Source: Chondromyces crocatus (GTDB lineage: Bacteria; Myxococcota_A; Polyangia; Polyangiales; Polyangiaceae). From it: DNA of 64,000 nt. The translations under genes were made by a program, and so were the position numbers. Under the pieces are notes generated by a model. The model was not told the DNA's origin. It saw nothing but the letters and a program-made list of their open reading frames with translations, and ran no database searches. The stretch lies in NCBI RefSeq assembly GCF_001189295.1, contig NZ_CP012159.1, positions 8,726,501-8,790,500 on the forward strand, written 5' to 3'. This document shows, one piece after another, positions 39,382 to 48,420 of this stretch (within the stretch, counting starts at the first letter, position 1; every line of letters starts with the position of its first letter).

Positions 39382-41378
39382 GGCGCACCGAAGAAGAAGC
39401 CTTCCGGCGGCGTGATGTTCACCTCGTTCACTGGCGGCGGAGGGGGATCCGCAAAACAAAGGCTCGGGTTGATGTGGACCATGTCTCCCTGGATGATGAT
39501 GTGCTCATCGCTCATGATGATGACGGACTTGCCGCACTTCAGCCGGATCTCTTTGGCCCCCACGCTCTGCACCAGCACGTTCTCGTAGGCGTAGAGCATC
39601 AGACTCTTCTCCTGGGCGTGCTGGATGATGTGCTCCTTCACGGAGTGGATCTGGTCTCGGCCCACGCTGACCAGGCGATCCTCGCCGACCTGGATGTACT
39701 GATCGCGGGTGACGCTCTCGCGGTCATCGTTGTTGACGTGGTGCTGGCGGTCGTGACCGATGTTGAGGGCGAAGTCGTTCTTCACGAGGCCCGAGAAGTC
39801 CTTCTGCGCCTGAAAACGAACGAGTTCCTTGCCCGCGGAGTCCTCGAACATCAGCTCGCTGTAGCCGCCGTTCGATGGTGACGAGTTCGACCGGAGGCCG
39901 CTCTGCGTCTTGTTGGCCGGCAGCGCGTAGGGCACCTTCTGCAGGTTGGTGTAGACGCGGCCGACGATGACCGGCCGATCCGGATCGGCGTTCAGGAAGT
40001 CGACGATGACCTCCTGACCGATGCGCGGCAGGTTCATGCCGCCGAAGCCGGCGCCCCCCCACGGCTGGCTCACATGGATCCAGCACGAGCTGTCCTGGTT
40101 CATGCCGCCCTCGCGATCCCAGTGGAACTGGACGCGAACCCGGCCGAACTCGTCGACATGAATCTCCTCACCCGCAGGGCCGACGACGGTGGCACTCTCG
40201 CAGCCATCCGCTTTGGGCTTCTCGGTCGCGAGCGGCGGCCGGTAAGGTAGCGCCGCGCTGCGCGCCTCGATCCGGTGCTTCCACGCGCCGTCGTAGGTGC
40301 CCTCGTAGGTCGCCTCGACGACGAGGAGGGGCTTCTCCAGCTCCCGGTGGGGGTGGTCGGAGACACTGAGCACCGTACCCGTCCGGACGTCGAGCGCATG
40401 GACCCGCATCACCACGGACTTGGCCGAGGCCCGCTTCGCCTCCAGCCGGTGTCGTGCGATGCGTGCCGCCTCGCCTTCGTCGTGCCGCGCCGACCCCTTG
40501 TCGTCTGCCGAGGGTGTGGGCTCTCGCCCATCGCTCCGGAACAGCGACATCCCGGGTACGTAGTGGAATCGCTCCATCCGCTGCTCGATCGCGTCGCCGG
40601 CGCTGTGCGTCCCCTGGAGCTTGAAGCTCGCCGGGCGTCGGTAGTCGTGATCGAAGATGGTGTACTTGCCAGGCCTCGTCCGCTGCTGGACCCGCACCTC
40701 GGTCGCGAACTCCTCGTCCTTGTCGACCATGGGCCGCTCGATGAACGGCAGCGAGCCACGCGGCGGGTTGTCTTGAGGCGCGTCGTTCAGCACGAGCTTG
40801 GTCTCGTCGTCGACCTGGTCGAAGTAGAACGAGATGCCCGCATCCTCGAGGAGCCGGCAGACGAAGGAATAATCGCTCTCGCCGTACTGCACCCGGTACT
40901 TCCGCTTCTTGTAGGCCCCCTGATCGACGGACATCACGGGGGTGATGTCCCACTCGGCGAGGAGCTTCAGCACGATCTCGAGATCCGAGAGCTGCTGGAA
41001 GATCCGGTGGTTCCTGCGCTGGGTCAGGAACCAGAGGGTCGGCACGATGGTCAGCTCGTAGGTGCTGAGCCCCTCGTCTTCGACGCCGACCTGCTGGATA
41101 CGGCAGCAAATACCACGCCACAGCCGCTCCAGCGTCCCGACCAGCCGATTGCGCTGGATGCGAAACAGCGCGGGCTTTCCAAGCACCGCGTCGAAGTCGA
41201 TATCAGGGTTCGGGGAGACCACCCGGAGCTGAACCTCGAACAGCGAAGAGAAGCGCTCCTGCACCTGGAATTCGCGCACGTCGAGGATGTCACCCGAGTC
41301 GACCCGCAGCTCGAAGTTGGGCTTCTGAAGATCCGAGGCGATCGCGCCTGCCGAACTCACGAATGAGCTCATCACCAT
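39378..41378 (-). CDS. vgrG: Type VI secretion tip protein VgrG
   Basis: 666 residues. N-terminal gp27-like part (RFSSLFEVQLRVVSPNPDIDFDAVLGKPALF; GESDYSFVCRLLEDAGISFYFDQ), gp5-like OB fold (EEIHVDEFGRVRVQFHWDREG; CWIHVSQPWGGAGFGGMNLPRIGQEVIVDFLNADPD split across the domain) and the beta-helix spike (LNIGHDRQHHVNNDDRESV; IRLKCGKSVIIMSDE). It forms the puncturing tip of the T6SS tail and carries PAAR cargo. The short C-terminus (NPSLCFADPPPPPVNEVNITPPEG) has no toxin domain. First gene of a five-gene operon, with AGGAAAGG about 10 nt before the ATG at 41378. No sheath or baseplate genes are in the window, so this is an orphan vgrG island. Confidence 0.95.
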   Translation of the reverse strand: MVMSSFVSSAGAIASDLQKPNFELRVDSGDILDVREFQVQERFSSLFEVQLRVVSPNPDIDFDAVLGKPALFRIQRNRLVGTLERLWRGICCRIQQVGVEDEGLSTYELTIVPTLWFLTQRRNHRIFQQLSDLEIVLKLLAEWDITPVMSVDQGAYKKRKYRVQYGESDYSFVCRLLEDAGISFYFDQVDDETKLVLNDAPQDNPPRGSLPFIERPMVDKDEEFATEVRVQQRTRPGKYTIFDHDYRRPASFKLQGTHSAGDAIEQRMERFHYVPGMSLFRSDGREPTPSADDKGSARHDEGEAARIARHRLEAKRASAKSVVMRVHALDVRTGTVLSVSDHPHRELEKPLLVVEATYEGTYDGAWKHRIEARSAALPYRPPLATEKPKADGCESATVVGPAGEEIHVDEFGRVRVQFHWDREGGMNQDSSCWIHVSQPWGGAGFGGMNLPRIGQEVIVDFLNADPDRPVIVGRVYTNLQKVPYALPANKTQSGLRSNSSPSNGGYSELMFEDSAGKELVRFQAQKDFSGLVKNDFALNIGHDRQHHVNNDDRESVTRDQYIQVGEDRLVSVGRDQIHSVKEHIIQHAQEKSLMLYAYENVLVQSVGAKEIRLKCGKSVIIMSDEHIIIQGDMVHINPSLCFADPPPPPVNEVNITPPEGFFFGAP

Positions 41379-41691
41379 GACGTGCTGGCCTTTCCTGCGA
41401 GGGAGGCGACGCCTCCGCGAGGCCGGCGAGTCTACACGAGACACAGCGCATGCAACGCCACAACCTGCGCGCCTCATCTCGTGGGGAGAGGATCACGCCG
41501 CCGATCTTGCCCCTCCTGCGGAAGAATTTTTGTGTTCGTGTGCTCGTCCACGGTTCCGCGACGGGCTCTGCATTCGCGCTGCGAGCCACCCCATCGACGC
41601 CCGGGCCGTGAAGTTCGCGCCCACGCTCGGCGCCTCTACGGCCCCAGTGCGCGGCGCACTTGCTGCTTCCGGGGAGAGCCCAGGAGAGGCC
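41379..41691. other. Divergent promoter region vgrG / aldo-keto reductase
   Basis: 313 bp between divergent start codons. It should contain both promoters. I see no repeats, no palindrome of note and no extra gene. AGGAGAGG at 41682-41689 is the ribosome site of the right-hand gene. Confidence 0.4.
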
Positions 41692-42744
41692 ATGCACCAG
41701 CACACGTCACGACGGGTCTTCCTGCAGACCATGGGCGCCGGCATGGCGCTCACAGCGTGCTCCGGGGGCGCCCCCAGGGGACCCTTGCCGGGCGCGCCCG
41801 AGCAAGGTGACATCCGCCTTCCCCCGGGTGGGATCATGCCGACGAGGAAGCTCGGGCGCACAGGCCAGACCGTGAGCCTCGTGGGGCTCGGCGGGTTCCA
41901 CATCGCGATGCCCAAGGAAGAGCAAGACAGCCTGCGCATCGTCCGCCATGCGATCGATCACGGCGTCACGTTCATGGACAATTGCTGGGACTACAACGAG
42001 GGACGCAGCGAGATCTTGATGGGAAAGGCGCTCGCCGATGGCTACCGCCAGAAGGTCTTCTTGATGACCAAGATCGACGGCCGCACCAGCGAATCGACGA
42101 CGAAGCAGCTCGAGCAGTCGCTGAAACGCCTGGCGACCGATGTCATCGATCTGGTGCAGATCCACGAGATCATCCGGATGGAAGACCCCGCGCGCTGCTT
42201 CGCGCCCGGAGGCACCATGGAGGCGCTGCTCGCAGCCCAGAAGGCCGGCAAGATCCGCTACATCGGCTTCACCGGACACAAGGACCCAGCGATCCACCTC
42301 GCCATGCTGAAGGCTGGCTTCGACAACGGCTTCACCTTCGACAGCGTGCAGATGCCCCTCAACGTCATGGATCCGCATTACAAGAGCTTCGAGCGACACG
42401 TACTGCCAGTGCTCGTCGAGCACGACATCGGCGTGCTCGGAATGAAACCGCTCGGCTCGGGCGCGATCTTGAAGAGCAAGACGGCTTCTGCGACCGAATG
42501 CCTGCACTATGCGATGAATCTGCCCACCTCGGTGGTGATTACCGGATGCGACAGCGTGGGTGTGCTGGATCAGGCGCTGGCAGCCGCGTACGACTTCCAG
42601 CCGCTCTCTTCTCGGTCCGTCGATGCGCTGCTCGCGCGCACAGCCCCAGCCGGCAAGGCTGGCGAATACGAGAAATTCAAGACGACGGAGGATTTCGACG
42701 GGACGACGAAGAACCCGCACTGGCTCGAGACGGCCTCGCTCTGA
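41692..42744 (+). CDS. Tat-exported lipoprotein aldo/keto reductase
   Basis: 350 residues. The N-terminus has a twin-arginine motif (SRRVFLQ) and a lipobox (ALTAC), so a folded, cofactor-loaded enzyme is probably exported and lipid-anchored. The catalytic tetrad is visible: Asp and Tyr in DNCWDYNEGRSE, Lys in LMTKIDG and His in VQIHEII. Later motifs are GKIRYIGFTGHKDP and GVLGMKPLGSGA. The ATG at 41692 has AGGAGAGG 2-9 nt upstream. A secreted aldo/keto reductase is unusual because NAD(P)H is cytoplasmic, though tightly bound cofactor is known in exported oxidoreductases. Confidence 0.9.
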   Translation: MHQHTSRRVFLQTMGAGMALTACSGGAPRGPLPGAPEQGDIRLPPGGIMPTRKLGRTGQTVSLVGLGGFHIAMPKEEQDSLRIVRHAIDHGVTFMDNCWDYNEGRSEILMGKALADGYRQKVFLMTKIDGRTSESTTKQLEQSLKRLATDVIDLVQIHEIIRMEDPARCFAPGGTMEALLAAQKAGKIRYIGFTGHKDPAIHLAMLKAGFDNGFTFDSVQMPLNVMDPHYKSFERHVLPVLVEHDIGVLGMKPLGSGAILKSKTASATECLHYAMNLPTSVVITGCDSVGVLDQALAAAYDFQPLSSRSVDALLARTAPAGKAGEYEKFKTTEDFDGTTKNPHWLETASL

Positions 42745-43010
42745 AGGTGCTCGTCGGGCGATGGACGAGGTGGTGCTGTGTGGGTCCAGCGATGGATCGT
42801 GTGGGTCCGAGGAGCATGAAGAACACGTGATGCACGGCGTCGTGCCCCGGGGGAGGGCCTTGCCGCTCCAGACGGTCCTCTGATAACCTGTCCGGGCGTG
42901 CTCTGCGTCATACGATCACACATCAACGATGCCGCTCCGGGTTCACGAGCAGCGATTTGTCAGAGCACCTCGCCCCGGATCCATTCATTCTCTTCCGGGA
43001 GAATGTCTCC

Positions 43011-43451
43011 GTGAAAACCATGGTGTCCACGCTCGTGGGCAATACCCTGGTCCTGCTTCATTCGGAGGCGCCCCCCAGCGACGACGAATGGGCCAAGTAC
43101 ATCGATCTCATGCGATCGATAAAAGATATCACCAAAGCGCGCAGCATCGCGTTCACGGACGGAGGCGCTCCCAATTCGAGGCAGCGCAAGGACGTCAACG
43201 ACATCCTGCGCGGGCGCCCTGGACTCGCCGTGGTGGTCTCCCACAACACCCTCGTCCGGGGTGTCGTCACCGCGCTCAACTGGTTCAATCCGCTGGTGAA
43301 ATCATTCCCGCCGGACAAGCTGTCGGAGGCGTACGATTACCTGAAGCTCAGCCGTGAAGAGGTCTTCAAGCTCAACAAGGCGATTGAAGATCTTCATGTC
43401 GAGCTGGGCTTCAGGTTGAAATGCTCTCCCACCAAATTGCAGCTCAGGTGA
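43011..43451 (+). CDS. SpoIIAA-like (STAS/SEC14-type) protein, second in window
   Basis: 146 residues. MKTMVSTLVGNTLVLLHSEAPP, IAFTDGGAPNSRQRKDVN, LAVVVSHNTLVRGVVTALNWFNP and the Lys-rich helical end match a small SpoIIAA-like family often seen in Polyangia. The GTG at 43011 follows GGGAG (42997-43001) by 9 nt; the ATG at 43020 and a TTG at 42957 are alternatives. It lies 37 bp before the ketosynthase-III-like gene and is probably co-transcribed with it. Role unknown. Confidence 0.65.
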   Translation: MKTMVSTLVGNTLVLLHSEAPPSDDEWAKYIDLMRSIKDITKARSIAFTDGGAPNSRQRKDVNDILRGRPGLAVVVSHNTLVRGVVTALNWFNPLVKSFPPDKLSEAYDYLKLSREEVFKLNKAIEDLHVELGFRLKCSPTKLQLR

Positions 43452-43488
43452 GACGACGCGCGGGCGTCCCTCGCCAGACAAGGAGAGC

Positions 43489-44598
43489 ATGGCCCATCAC
43501 GCTGGTCTGAAGTCCCTCGCCATCTGCTCTCCCTCCACGCTCCGCACGCCCGACTACTGGAGAAAGCACCACGCGCAGGCGGTGGCCGAGGCCGAGAGCA
43601 AGAGCCTCGGGCGCCTCTTCGCGGGAGGCTCGGCTCCGTCGACCGATCCATTCCAGATCGAAATGCAGCCGTATCTCTCGACCCCCTTCCGCGGCACGGT
43701 CGAATGCCGCGTGCTCGGGCCGGAGGAGACGCCGCTGTCGCTCGAACTCCAGGCGGCGCGGGGGGCGCTCGCTGCAGCGCAGCTCTCTCCGGGGGACCTG
43801 GACGCCATCATCGTTGCGTCGTTCGTTCCCGACAGGCTCTTCCCTGGCAACGCCGTTTTTCTGGCGCGTGAGCTCGGCGCAGCGGCGCCAGCCTGGAACC
43901 TCGAGTCGACCTGCACGGGTGCCATCGTGGGGCTCCAGAGCGCGTCGGCGCTGATCCAGGCGGGGGCCTATCGAAACGTTCTCCTCGTTTCCTCTTGCTC
44001 GTATTCCCGGATGCTCGAGCTCTCGGACTCCCTCTCCTGGTTCATGGGGGATGGCGCCGGGGCCCTGGTGCTCGGTGAGGTGCCGGAGCCCTACGGGGTG
44101 CTCGGGACGAAGCTCGTGAACACCCAGAGCACCTGCGGCGCGTTCGGCACTGGCGTGAAGCTCGACGAAGACGGGAGGGCCGTGTTTCGCATGTGGTCCG
44201 GTGACGAGGAGGCCGCACGACGGATGCGGGACGACGCGGCCTCGCAGCTCGAGGCCTCGGTGGCGGGGGTGACCGCGGCGACGGGAGTCGCGTTGGAGGA
44301 CATCGATTTCTTCGTCTTCAACACGCCCACGGCCTGGTTCGCCAGCTTCTGCGCGAGGGTGCTGGGGATCTCTTCGGAGCGCACGATCAGCGTCTACCCC
44401 AGGTACGGGAACATCGGCGCGGCGCTGATGATGGCCAACCTGTTCCACGCCGCCCACGAGAAGAAGATCGCGGCGGGGGACCTGGTGCTGCTCTATGGCG
44501 TGGGTTCGGTCTCCACGGCAGGGGCGACCCTGGTGCGCTGGGGCGATGTCGCCCTGGGGCCCCTCCCCCCGCCGTCGAGCACCCTCAGGCTCGCCTGA
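43489..44598 (+). CDS. Ketosynthase III (FabH)-like enzyme with altered active site
   Basis: 369 residues with the thiolase fold of FabH-like enzymes: the nucleophile in ESTCTGAIVGLQSA (Cys 142), MGDGAGALVLGEV and the Asn in RYGNIGAALMMA (about 308). The His that pairs with Cys in FabH (usually HQAN) is replaced: IDFFVFNTPTAWF places Asn 278 there. Enzymes of this type without the decarboxylation dyad include acyl-transferring KSIII enzymes of secondary metabolism. It may therefore transfer an acyl group rather than condense with malonyl-ACP. The upstream SpoIIAA-like gene is in the same direction; a ThDP enzyme converges from the right. Confidence 0.85.
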   Translation: MAHHAGLKSLAICSPSTLRTPDYWRKHHAQAVAEAESKSLGRLFAGGSAPSTDPFQIEMQPYLSTPFRGTVECRVLGPEETPLSLELQAARGALAAAQLSPGDLDAIIVASFVPDRLFPGNAVFLARELGAAAPAWNLESTCTGAIVGLQSASALIQAGAYRNVLLVSSCSYSRMLELSDSLSWFMGDGAGALVLGEVPEPYGVLGTKLVNTQSTCGAFGTGVKLDEDGRAVFRMWSGDEEAARRMRDDAASQLEASVAGVTAATGVALEDIDFFVFNTPTAWFASFCARVLGISSERTISVYPRYGNIGAALMMANLFHAAHEKKIAAGDLVLLYGVGSVSTAGATLVRWGDVALGPLPPPSSTLRLA

Positions 44599-44680
44599 GC
44601 CCTGCTGGCCAGCGCCGTCACGCTCTGCCCGAGGCGACCGGCGCAAGACCCGAAGCGACGTGGAGACGAGCCCTCTCCGT

Positions 44681-46438
44681 TCATCGACGGGAGCGCATCG
44701 ACAGCGGCACGTGGTCGAAGGAGGCCGCGAGCGTTCTGACGCGGCGCGACAAGGTCTGCGGCACCTCGCGCGGGTCGACCAGCACGTCGATGACGCAGGG
44801 GGCCTGGGATGCCTGGGCCTCCTCGAAGGCAGCTCGGAAGGCCTTGCGCGTCTCCACGCGGAAGCTCCGCGCGCCCAGCGCCGTGCCGAGCGCCGCGATG
44901 TTCAGTGGGGTGCGGAACCTGCAAGCGTCGAGGTGTCTGCCGAGCAGCAGGCTCTCGCCGTGCATGATCATCGCGTGCCCGCCGTCGTTGAGAACGATCC
45001 AGATCACGGGCGCCCCGTGCTCCACGGCGGTGTGAACCTCCATCCCGTTCATCGCGAACGCCGAGTCACCGACGAGCGCCACCACCGTCTTGTCGGGAGC
45101 GGCGAGCTTGCCGCCGATCGCGCCGACGAGGCCCGTCCCCATCGACGCCAGCCCCAGGGCGACGAAGTAGGTCCCCGGCCGGCGGCACTGGTAATAGTGC
45201 CCGGCCCAGCTCATCGCGTTGCCGATGTCGACGAAGAACAGCGCGTCGTCCGGCATGAGCTGCTGCAGATCCTGGATCAGGTACTGCGGTTTCACTGGCG
45301 TCGACTCGTCGTCTCCCTGTGGCTCGTTCAAGAAGCGCGGCGTCGTCTCCCGCATCGACTCCACCGCCTCGGTGCTCATCCGCCGCTCTCCACGGCGCTG
45401 GGAGAGGACCTCGATGCCCTCATTCATCAGGGTGAGTACCTCCGTGGCGTCGCCGACCACAGGGACCTCGACATGGAAGTTGCGCCCGATGATGGCCGGC
45501 TCGATGTCCACCTGGATGAGCGCGCGCGTGGGCTGGAGCCGGCTGCTCCAGGCGTTCGTCGACCACTCGCCCATGCTCGTCCCGACGACCAGCAGGACGT
45601 CGACGTTCGTCTGCAGCAGGTATTTCTCCGCGTGCGCGTGCCCAGCGAAGCCGAAGACGCCCAGGGAGAGGGGGTGATTCTCCGGAAACACGCCCTTGGC
45701 CTTCGGGGTGGTGGCGACCGGAATGCGCAGCCGCTCGGCGAGCAGCAGGAGCTGCTCCGAGGCGTTGGCAATGCTCGCGCCGTGCCCGGCCAGGATGGCT
45801 GGCCGCTCGGCCTCGGAGAGGGCTTTCACGGCCTCGGCCGCCGCCGCGCGATCCGCCGGTCGGCTCCTGGGGCGCAGCTGCGTGGGGAGGATCCGCGTTG
45901 CGGCCACGAACTCTTTCAGGAAATCGGCAGGGATGTTGATGTGTACCGGCCCTGGACGACCAGCACGCATGGTGCGCAAGGCCTCGTTCAGAAGCGCCGG
46001 GAACCGCTCCGAGTTCGGGAGCATCACCGAGAGCTTGGTGACGGGCTCGAAGAGCCGGACGATGTCGATCCCTTGAGGTGAGCTCTCCTGGAAGGCCCCC
46101 TTGCCGAAGAACTGGGTCGCCGCTTGCCCGGTCACGAGGAGCACGGGGACCGAGTCCGCATGAGCGGACGCAATTCCCGTCAGGGCATTGGTCGCTCCCG
46201 GCCCTGTCGTCGCGCAACAGACCCCGATCTTGCCCGAGGCCCTGGCGTACCCCATCGCCATGAGCGCGGCCCCCTCTTCGTGCTTCGCGAGGACCTGCTT
46301 GATGCCCGGGCGCTCCAGCAGCGCCTCGTAAATGGGGGTGAGCGACGCACCTGGTACACCGAAAACGTATTCGACCCCTTCGGCCTCGAGACAATCCATC
46401 AGGATCTCGACGACCGTCGCACCGTAAGCCCCTGGCAT
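44681..46438 (-). CDS. Thiamine diphosphate enzyme of the acetolactate synthase family
   Basis: 585 residues. Three-domain ThDP enzyme: N-terminal Pyr domain (YVFGVPGASLTPIYEAL; the activating Glu in AKHEEGAALMAMGYAR), the middle domain (PAILAGHGASIANASEQL) and the PP domain with GDSAFAMNGME...NDGG binding Mg-ThDP. The family includes acetolactate synthase, glyoxylate carboligase and secondary-metabolic decarboxylases. No small regulatory subunit (ilvH) is adjacent, so a catabolic or specialised role is more likely than valine synthesis. The ATG at 46438 has GGAG 9 nt upstream; a GTG at 46468 is less well placed. It follows the amidase gene on the same strand by 283 bp. Confidence 0.9.
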   Translation of the reverse strand: MPGAYGATVVEILMDCLEAEGVEYVFGVPGASLTPIYEALLERPGIKQVLAKHEEGAALMAMGYARASGKIGVCCATTGPGATNALTGIASAHADSVPVLLVTGQAATQFFGKGAFQESSPQGIDIVRLFEPVTKLSVMLPNSERFPALLNEALRTMRAGRPGPVHINIPADFLKEFVAATRILPTQLRPRSRPADRAAAAEAVKALSEAERPAILAGHGASIANASEQLLLLAERLRIPVATTPKAKGVFPENHPLSLGVFGFAGHAHAEKYLLQTNVDVLLVVGTSMGEWSTNAWSSRLQPTRALIQVDIEPAIIGRNFHVEVPVVGDATEVLTLMNEGIEVLSQRRGERRMSTEAVESMRETTPRFLNEPQGDDESTPVKPQYLIQDLQQLMPDDALFFVDIGNAMSWAGHYYQCRRPGTYFVALGLASMGTGLVGAIGGKLAAPDKTVVALVGDSAFAMNGMEVHTAVEHGAPVIWIVLNDGGHAMIMHGESLLLGRHLDACRFRTPLNIAALGTALGARSFRVETRKAFRAAFEEAQASQAPCVIDVLVDPREVPQTLSRRVRTLAASFDHVPLSMRSRR

Positions 46439-46721
46439 ATCGAAATGCTCCGATCGGTGTTCAGTCACCCGCCACGGGAGCCGTGGCGACGTTCGCCAGC
46501 AATCATTGCGAAATCACCGACGGCCTGGCTCAGCTCGTCGCCTCGATACCGATAATCAAAGGAGACCGTGTCTCCACGGGCGGGTCAAGCACGATACCCC
46601 TGTTCTCGTGCATAGCAGAGAGCGCAGCATTTTCGCGTTCTCTGCGCCGGAACAGAACATTCGTGTCCTCACCAACGACTGCAAGCGCCGAGAACGGCAC
46701 CATTATGGTCTGCACGCAGCG

Positions 46722-48290
46722 CTACGACGTGGCCGGAGTCACCGGGTAATCAGGCTCTCCCGAGAGCGCCTCCTCGATGGCAATCATTGCGGCCAGGACG
46801 ACATGCTCTTGATAAGGAAAGCTCACGACCTGGACACCCACCGGCAGCCCGGCGCTCTTTCGGTCCACCTCGAGGGCGCGGCGCTCGAGCCGGTCTCTCG
46901 GATCGTCACGCCGCGCCTCCTCCGCCTGCACCCGGCTGACGGGGACGACTCCGGCCGGGAACTGGCAGATGTTCCACAGCATCGAGTAGCTGCCCGCCAG
47001 CGCGAAATCACGAGATGCTCCGTGCGGCAGCGCGGGGGTCGCGTGGGGCGGGCATAGCACCACGTCGAGGCGCTCCGCCCGCATTGCAGCGTGAATTGCA
47101 TCACGACTCTGCCGCATAGCGTGGGTCAGCCCCCAGAGTTCTGCGGTCGACCGGGCCCCCACCGCGGTCAGGAAGCGCTCCAGTCGATGCTCGCCGGCCA
47201 GACCAGCGACCCGAGCGGCTGCGACCCGGGCGAGCGGCGGGAGCATCGCCAGCGCACGAATGGACTGGAGGGAGCGGTCGACCTCTGACCCCCGCAGCAG
47301 CGTGGCGGCCGCAGCTCCGCCATCGGCCGAGAGCGCCGAGAAGTACCCGAAGATGGCGTCTGGCATGCCGGGCGGTGTGAACGGGAGGATGGTCGCTCCT
47401 CGCGCGTGAAGGGCAGACGCAGCCTTCGTCACGGCGCGGGCCACCGCCTTGGAGGCAGGGAAGACCCCATCATCGACGTAGAAGCCGACGCGCAATCCGG
47501 CGACATCCACCGACCCTGGGTCGGAGACCGGGAGCGGAGGGACCCGGGGATCCATCGCGGCCATGGCCAGCGGATCCAGCGTCGTCATCGCCAGCGCCAG
47601 ATCGCGCGCGGTGCGAGCCATCGGGCCGAGCTGGGAGCGAATGACCTCCTGACCGAGGAGGGCGCCGTTGCTGCCCTTGTTGGTCCAGCGATCGAGGGTG
47701 GGCTTGAGGCCCGCGATCCCGGCGAAATGTGCGGGGACGCGGATGCTGCCGCCGATGTCCGTCCCGACGCCGAGGGGAGAGAGTCCGGCGGCGATGGCCG
47801 CGGCTTCGCCTCCCGAGGAGCCCCCCGGGGTGTGGTCGAGGCTGAAGGGGTTGGCCGTCTGACCGAAGAGAGGGTTCCTGCTCTCATGGAACAGGAGGAG
47901 CTGGGACACGTTGGTGCGACCGAGGACCACCGCCCCCGCACGGCGGAGGAGCTGGACGATCCCCGCGTCCGTTGCAGCCCGCAGCGTCTTGCGGGCGTGG
48001 ACGCCCAGCGTGGGCGCCTGGCCCTCCATGTCGAGCGATTCCTTGATGGTCACGGGCAGGCCGTGGAGGCGACTCCGCACCTCACCCCGACGGCGCTCCT
48101 CGTCGGAGCGTCGTGCGGCCGCGAGGGCTTCGCTCCGGAACACCTGCGTGAAAGCGTGCAGCTTCGGGTCGAGCGCTTCGATGCGATCGAGGTGCGCACG
48201 GGCTGCCTCTTCGGCGCTGATGGTCCCCTCCTCGAGGAGTTCGACGAGGCGGGTAGCGGATTGCTGGGTGAGGTCGGTCGCTGTGCTCAC
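46722..48290 (-). CDS. Amidase-signature family hydrolase
   Basis: 522 residues. Ser-cisSer-Lys catalytic triad: Lys in LPVTIKESLDMEG (about 82), cis-Ser and nucleophile region in HTPGGSSGGEAAAIAAGLSP and VGTDIGGSIRVPA. GatA-like fold, but no gatB/gatC neighbours and a divergent C-terminal half, so it is a stand-alone amidase (amide, carbamate or peptide substrate) rather than part of the tRNA amidotransferase. The start is a GTG at 48290. Divergent from hrpB across 130 bp. Confidence 0.93.
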   Translation of the reverse strand: MSTATDLTQQSATRLVELLEEGTISAEEAARAHLDRIEALDPKLHAFTQVFRSEALAAARRSDEERRRGEVRSRLHGLPVTIKESLDMEGQAPTLGVHARKTLRAATDAGIVQLLRRAGAVVLGRTNVSQLLLFHESRNPLFGQTANPFSLDHTPGGSSGGEAAAIAAGLSPLGVGTDIGGSIRVPAHFAGIAGLKPTLDRWTNKGSNGALLGQEVIRSQLGPMARTARDLALAMTTLDPLAMAAMDPRVPPLPVSDPGSVDVAGLRVGFYVDDGVFPASKAVARAVTKAASALHARGATILPFTPPGMPDAIFGYFSALSADGGAAAATLLRGSEVDRSLQSIRALAMLPPLARVAAARVAGLAGEHRLERFLTAVGARSTAELWGLTHAMRQSRDAIHAAMRAERLDVVLCPPHATPALPHGASRDFALAGSYSMLWNICQFPAGVVPVSRVQAEEARRDDPRDRLERRALEVDRKSAGLPVGVQVVSFPYQEHVVLAAMIAIEEALSGEPDYPVTPATS

Positions 48291-48420
48291 GAGCCCTGCT
48301 TGCGGTGGAGGAGATGACGCCGGGTCGACGCGACCCTGATGCCCCCACGCCTAGCACAGGTCGGTGTCCGTCAAAGCTTGCTACGCTGCGCCCCCTTCGT
48401 CCCCCAGCCACGGCTTCTCC

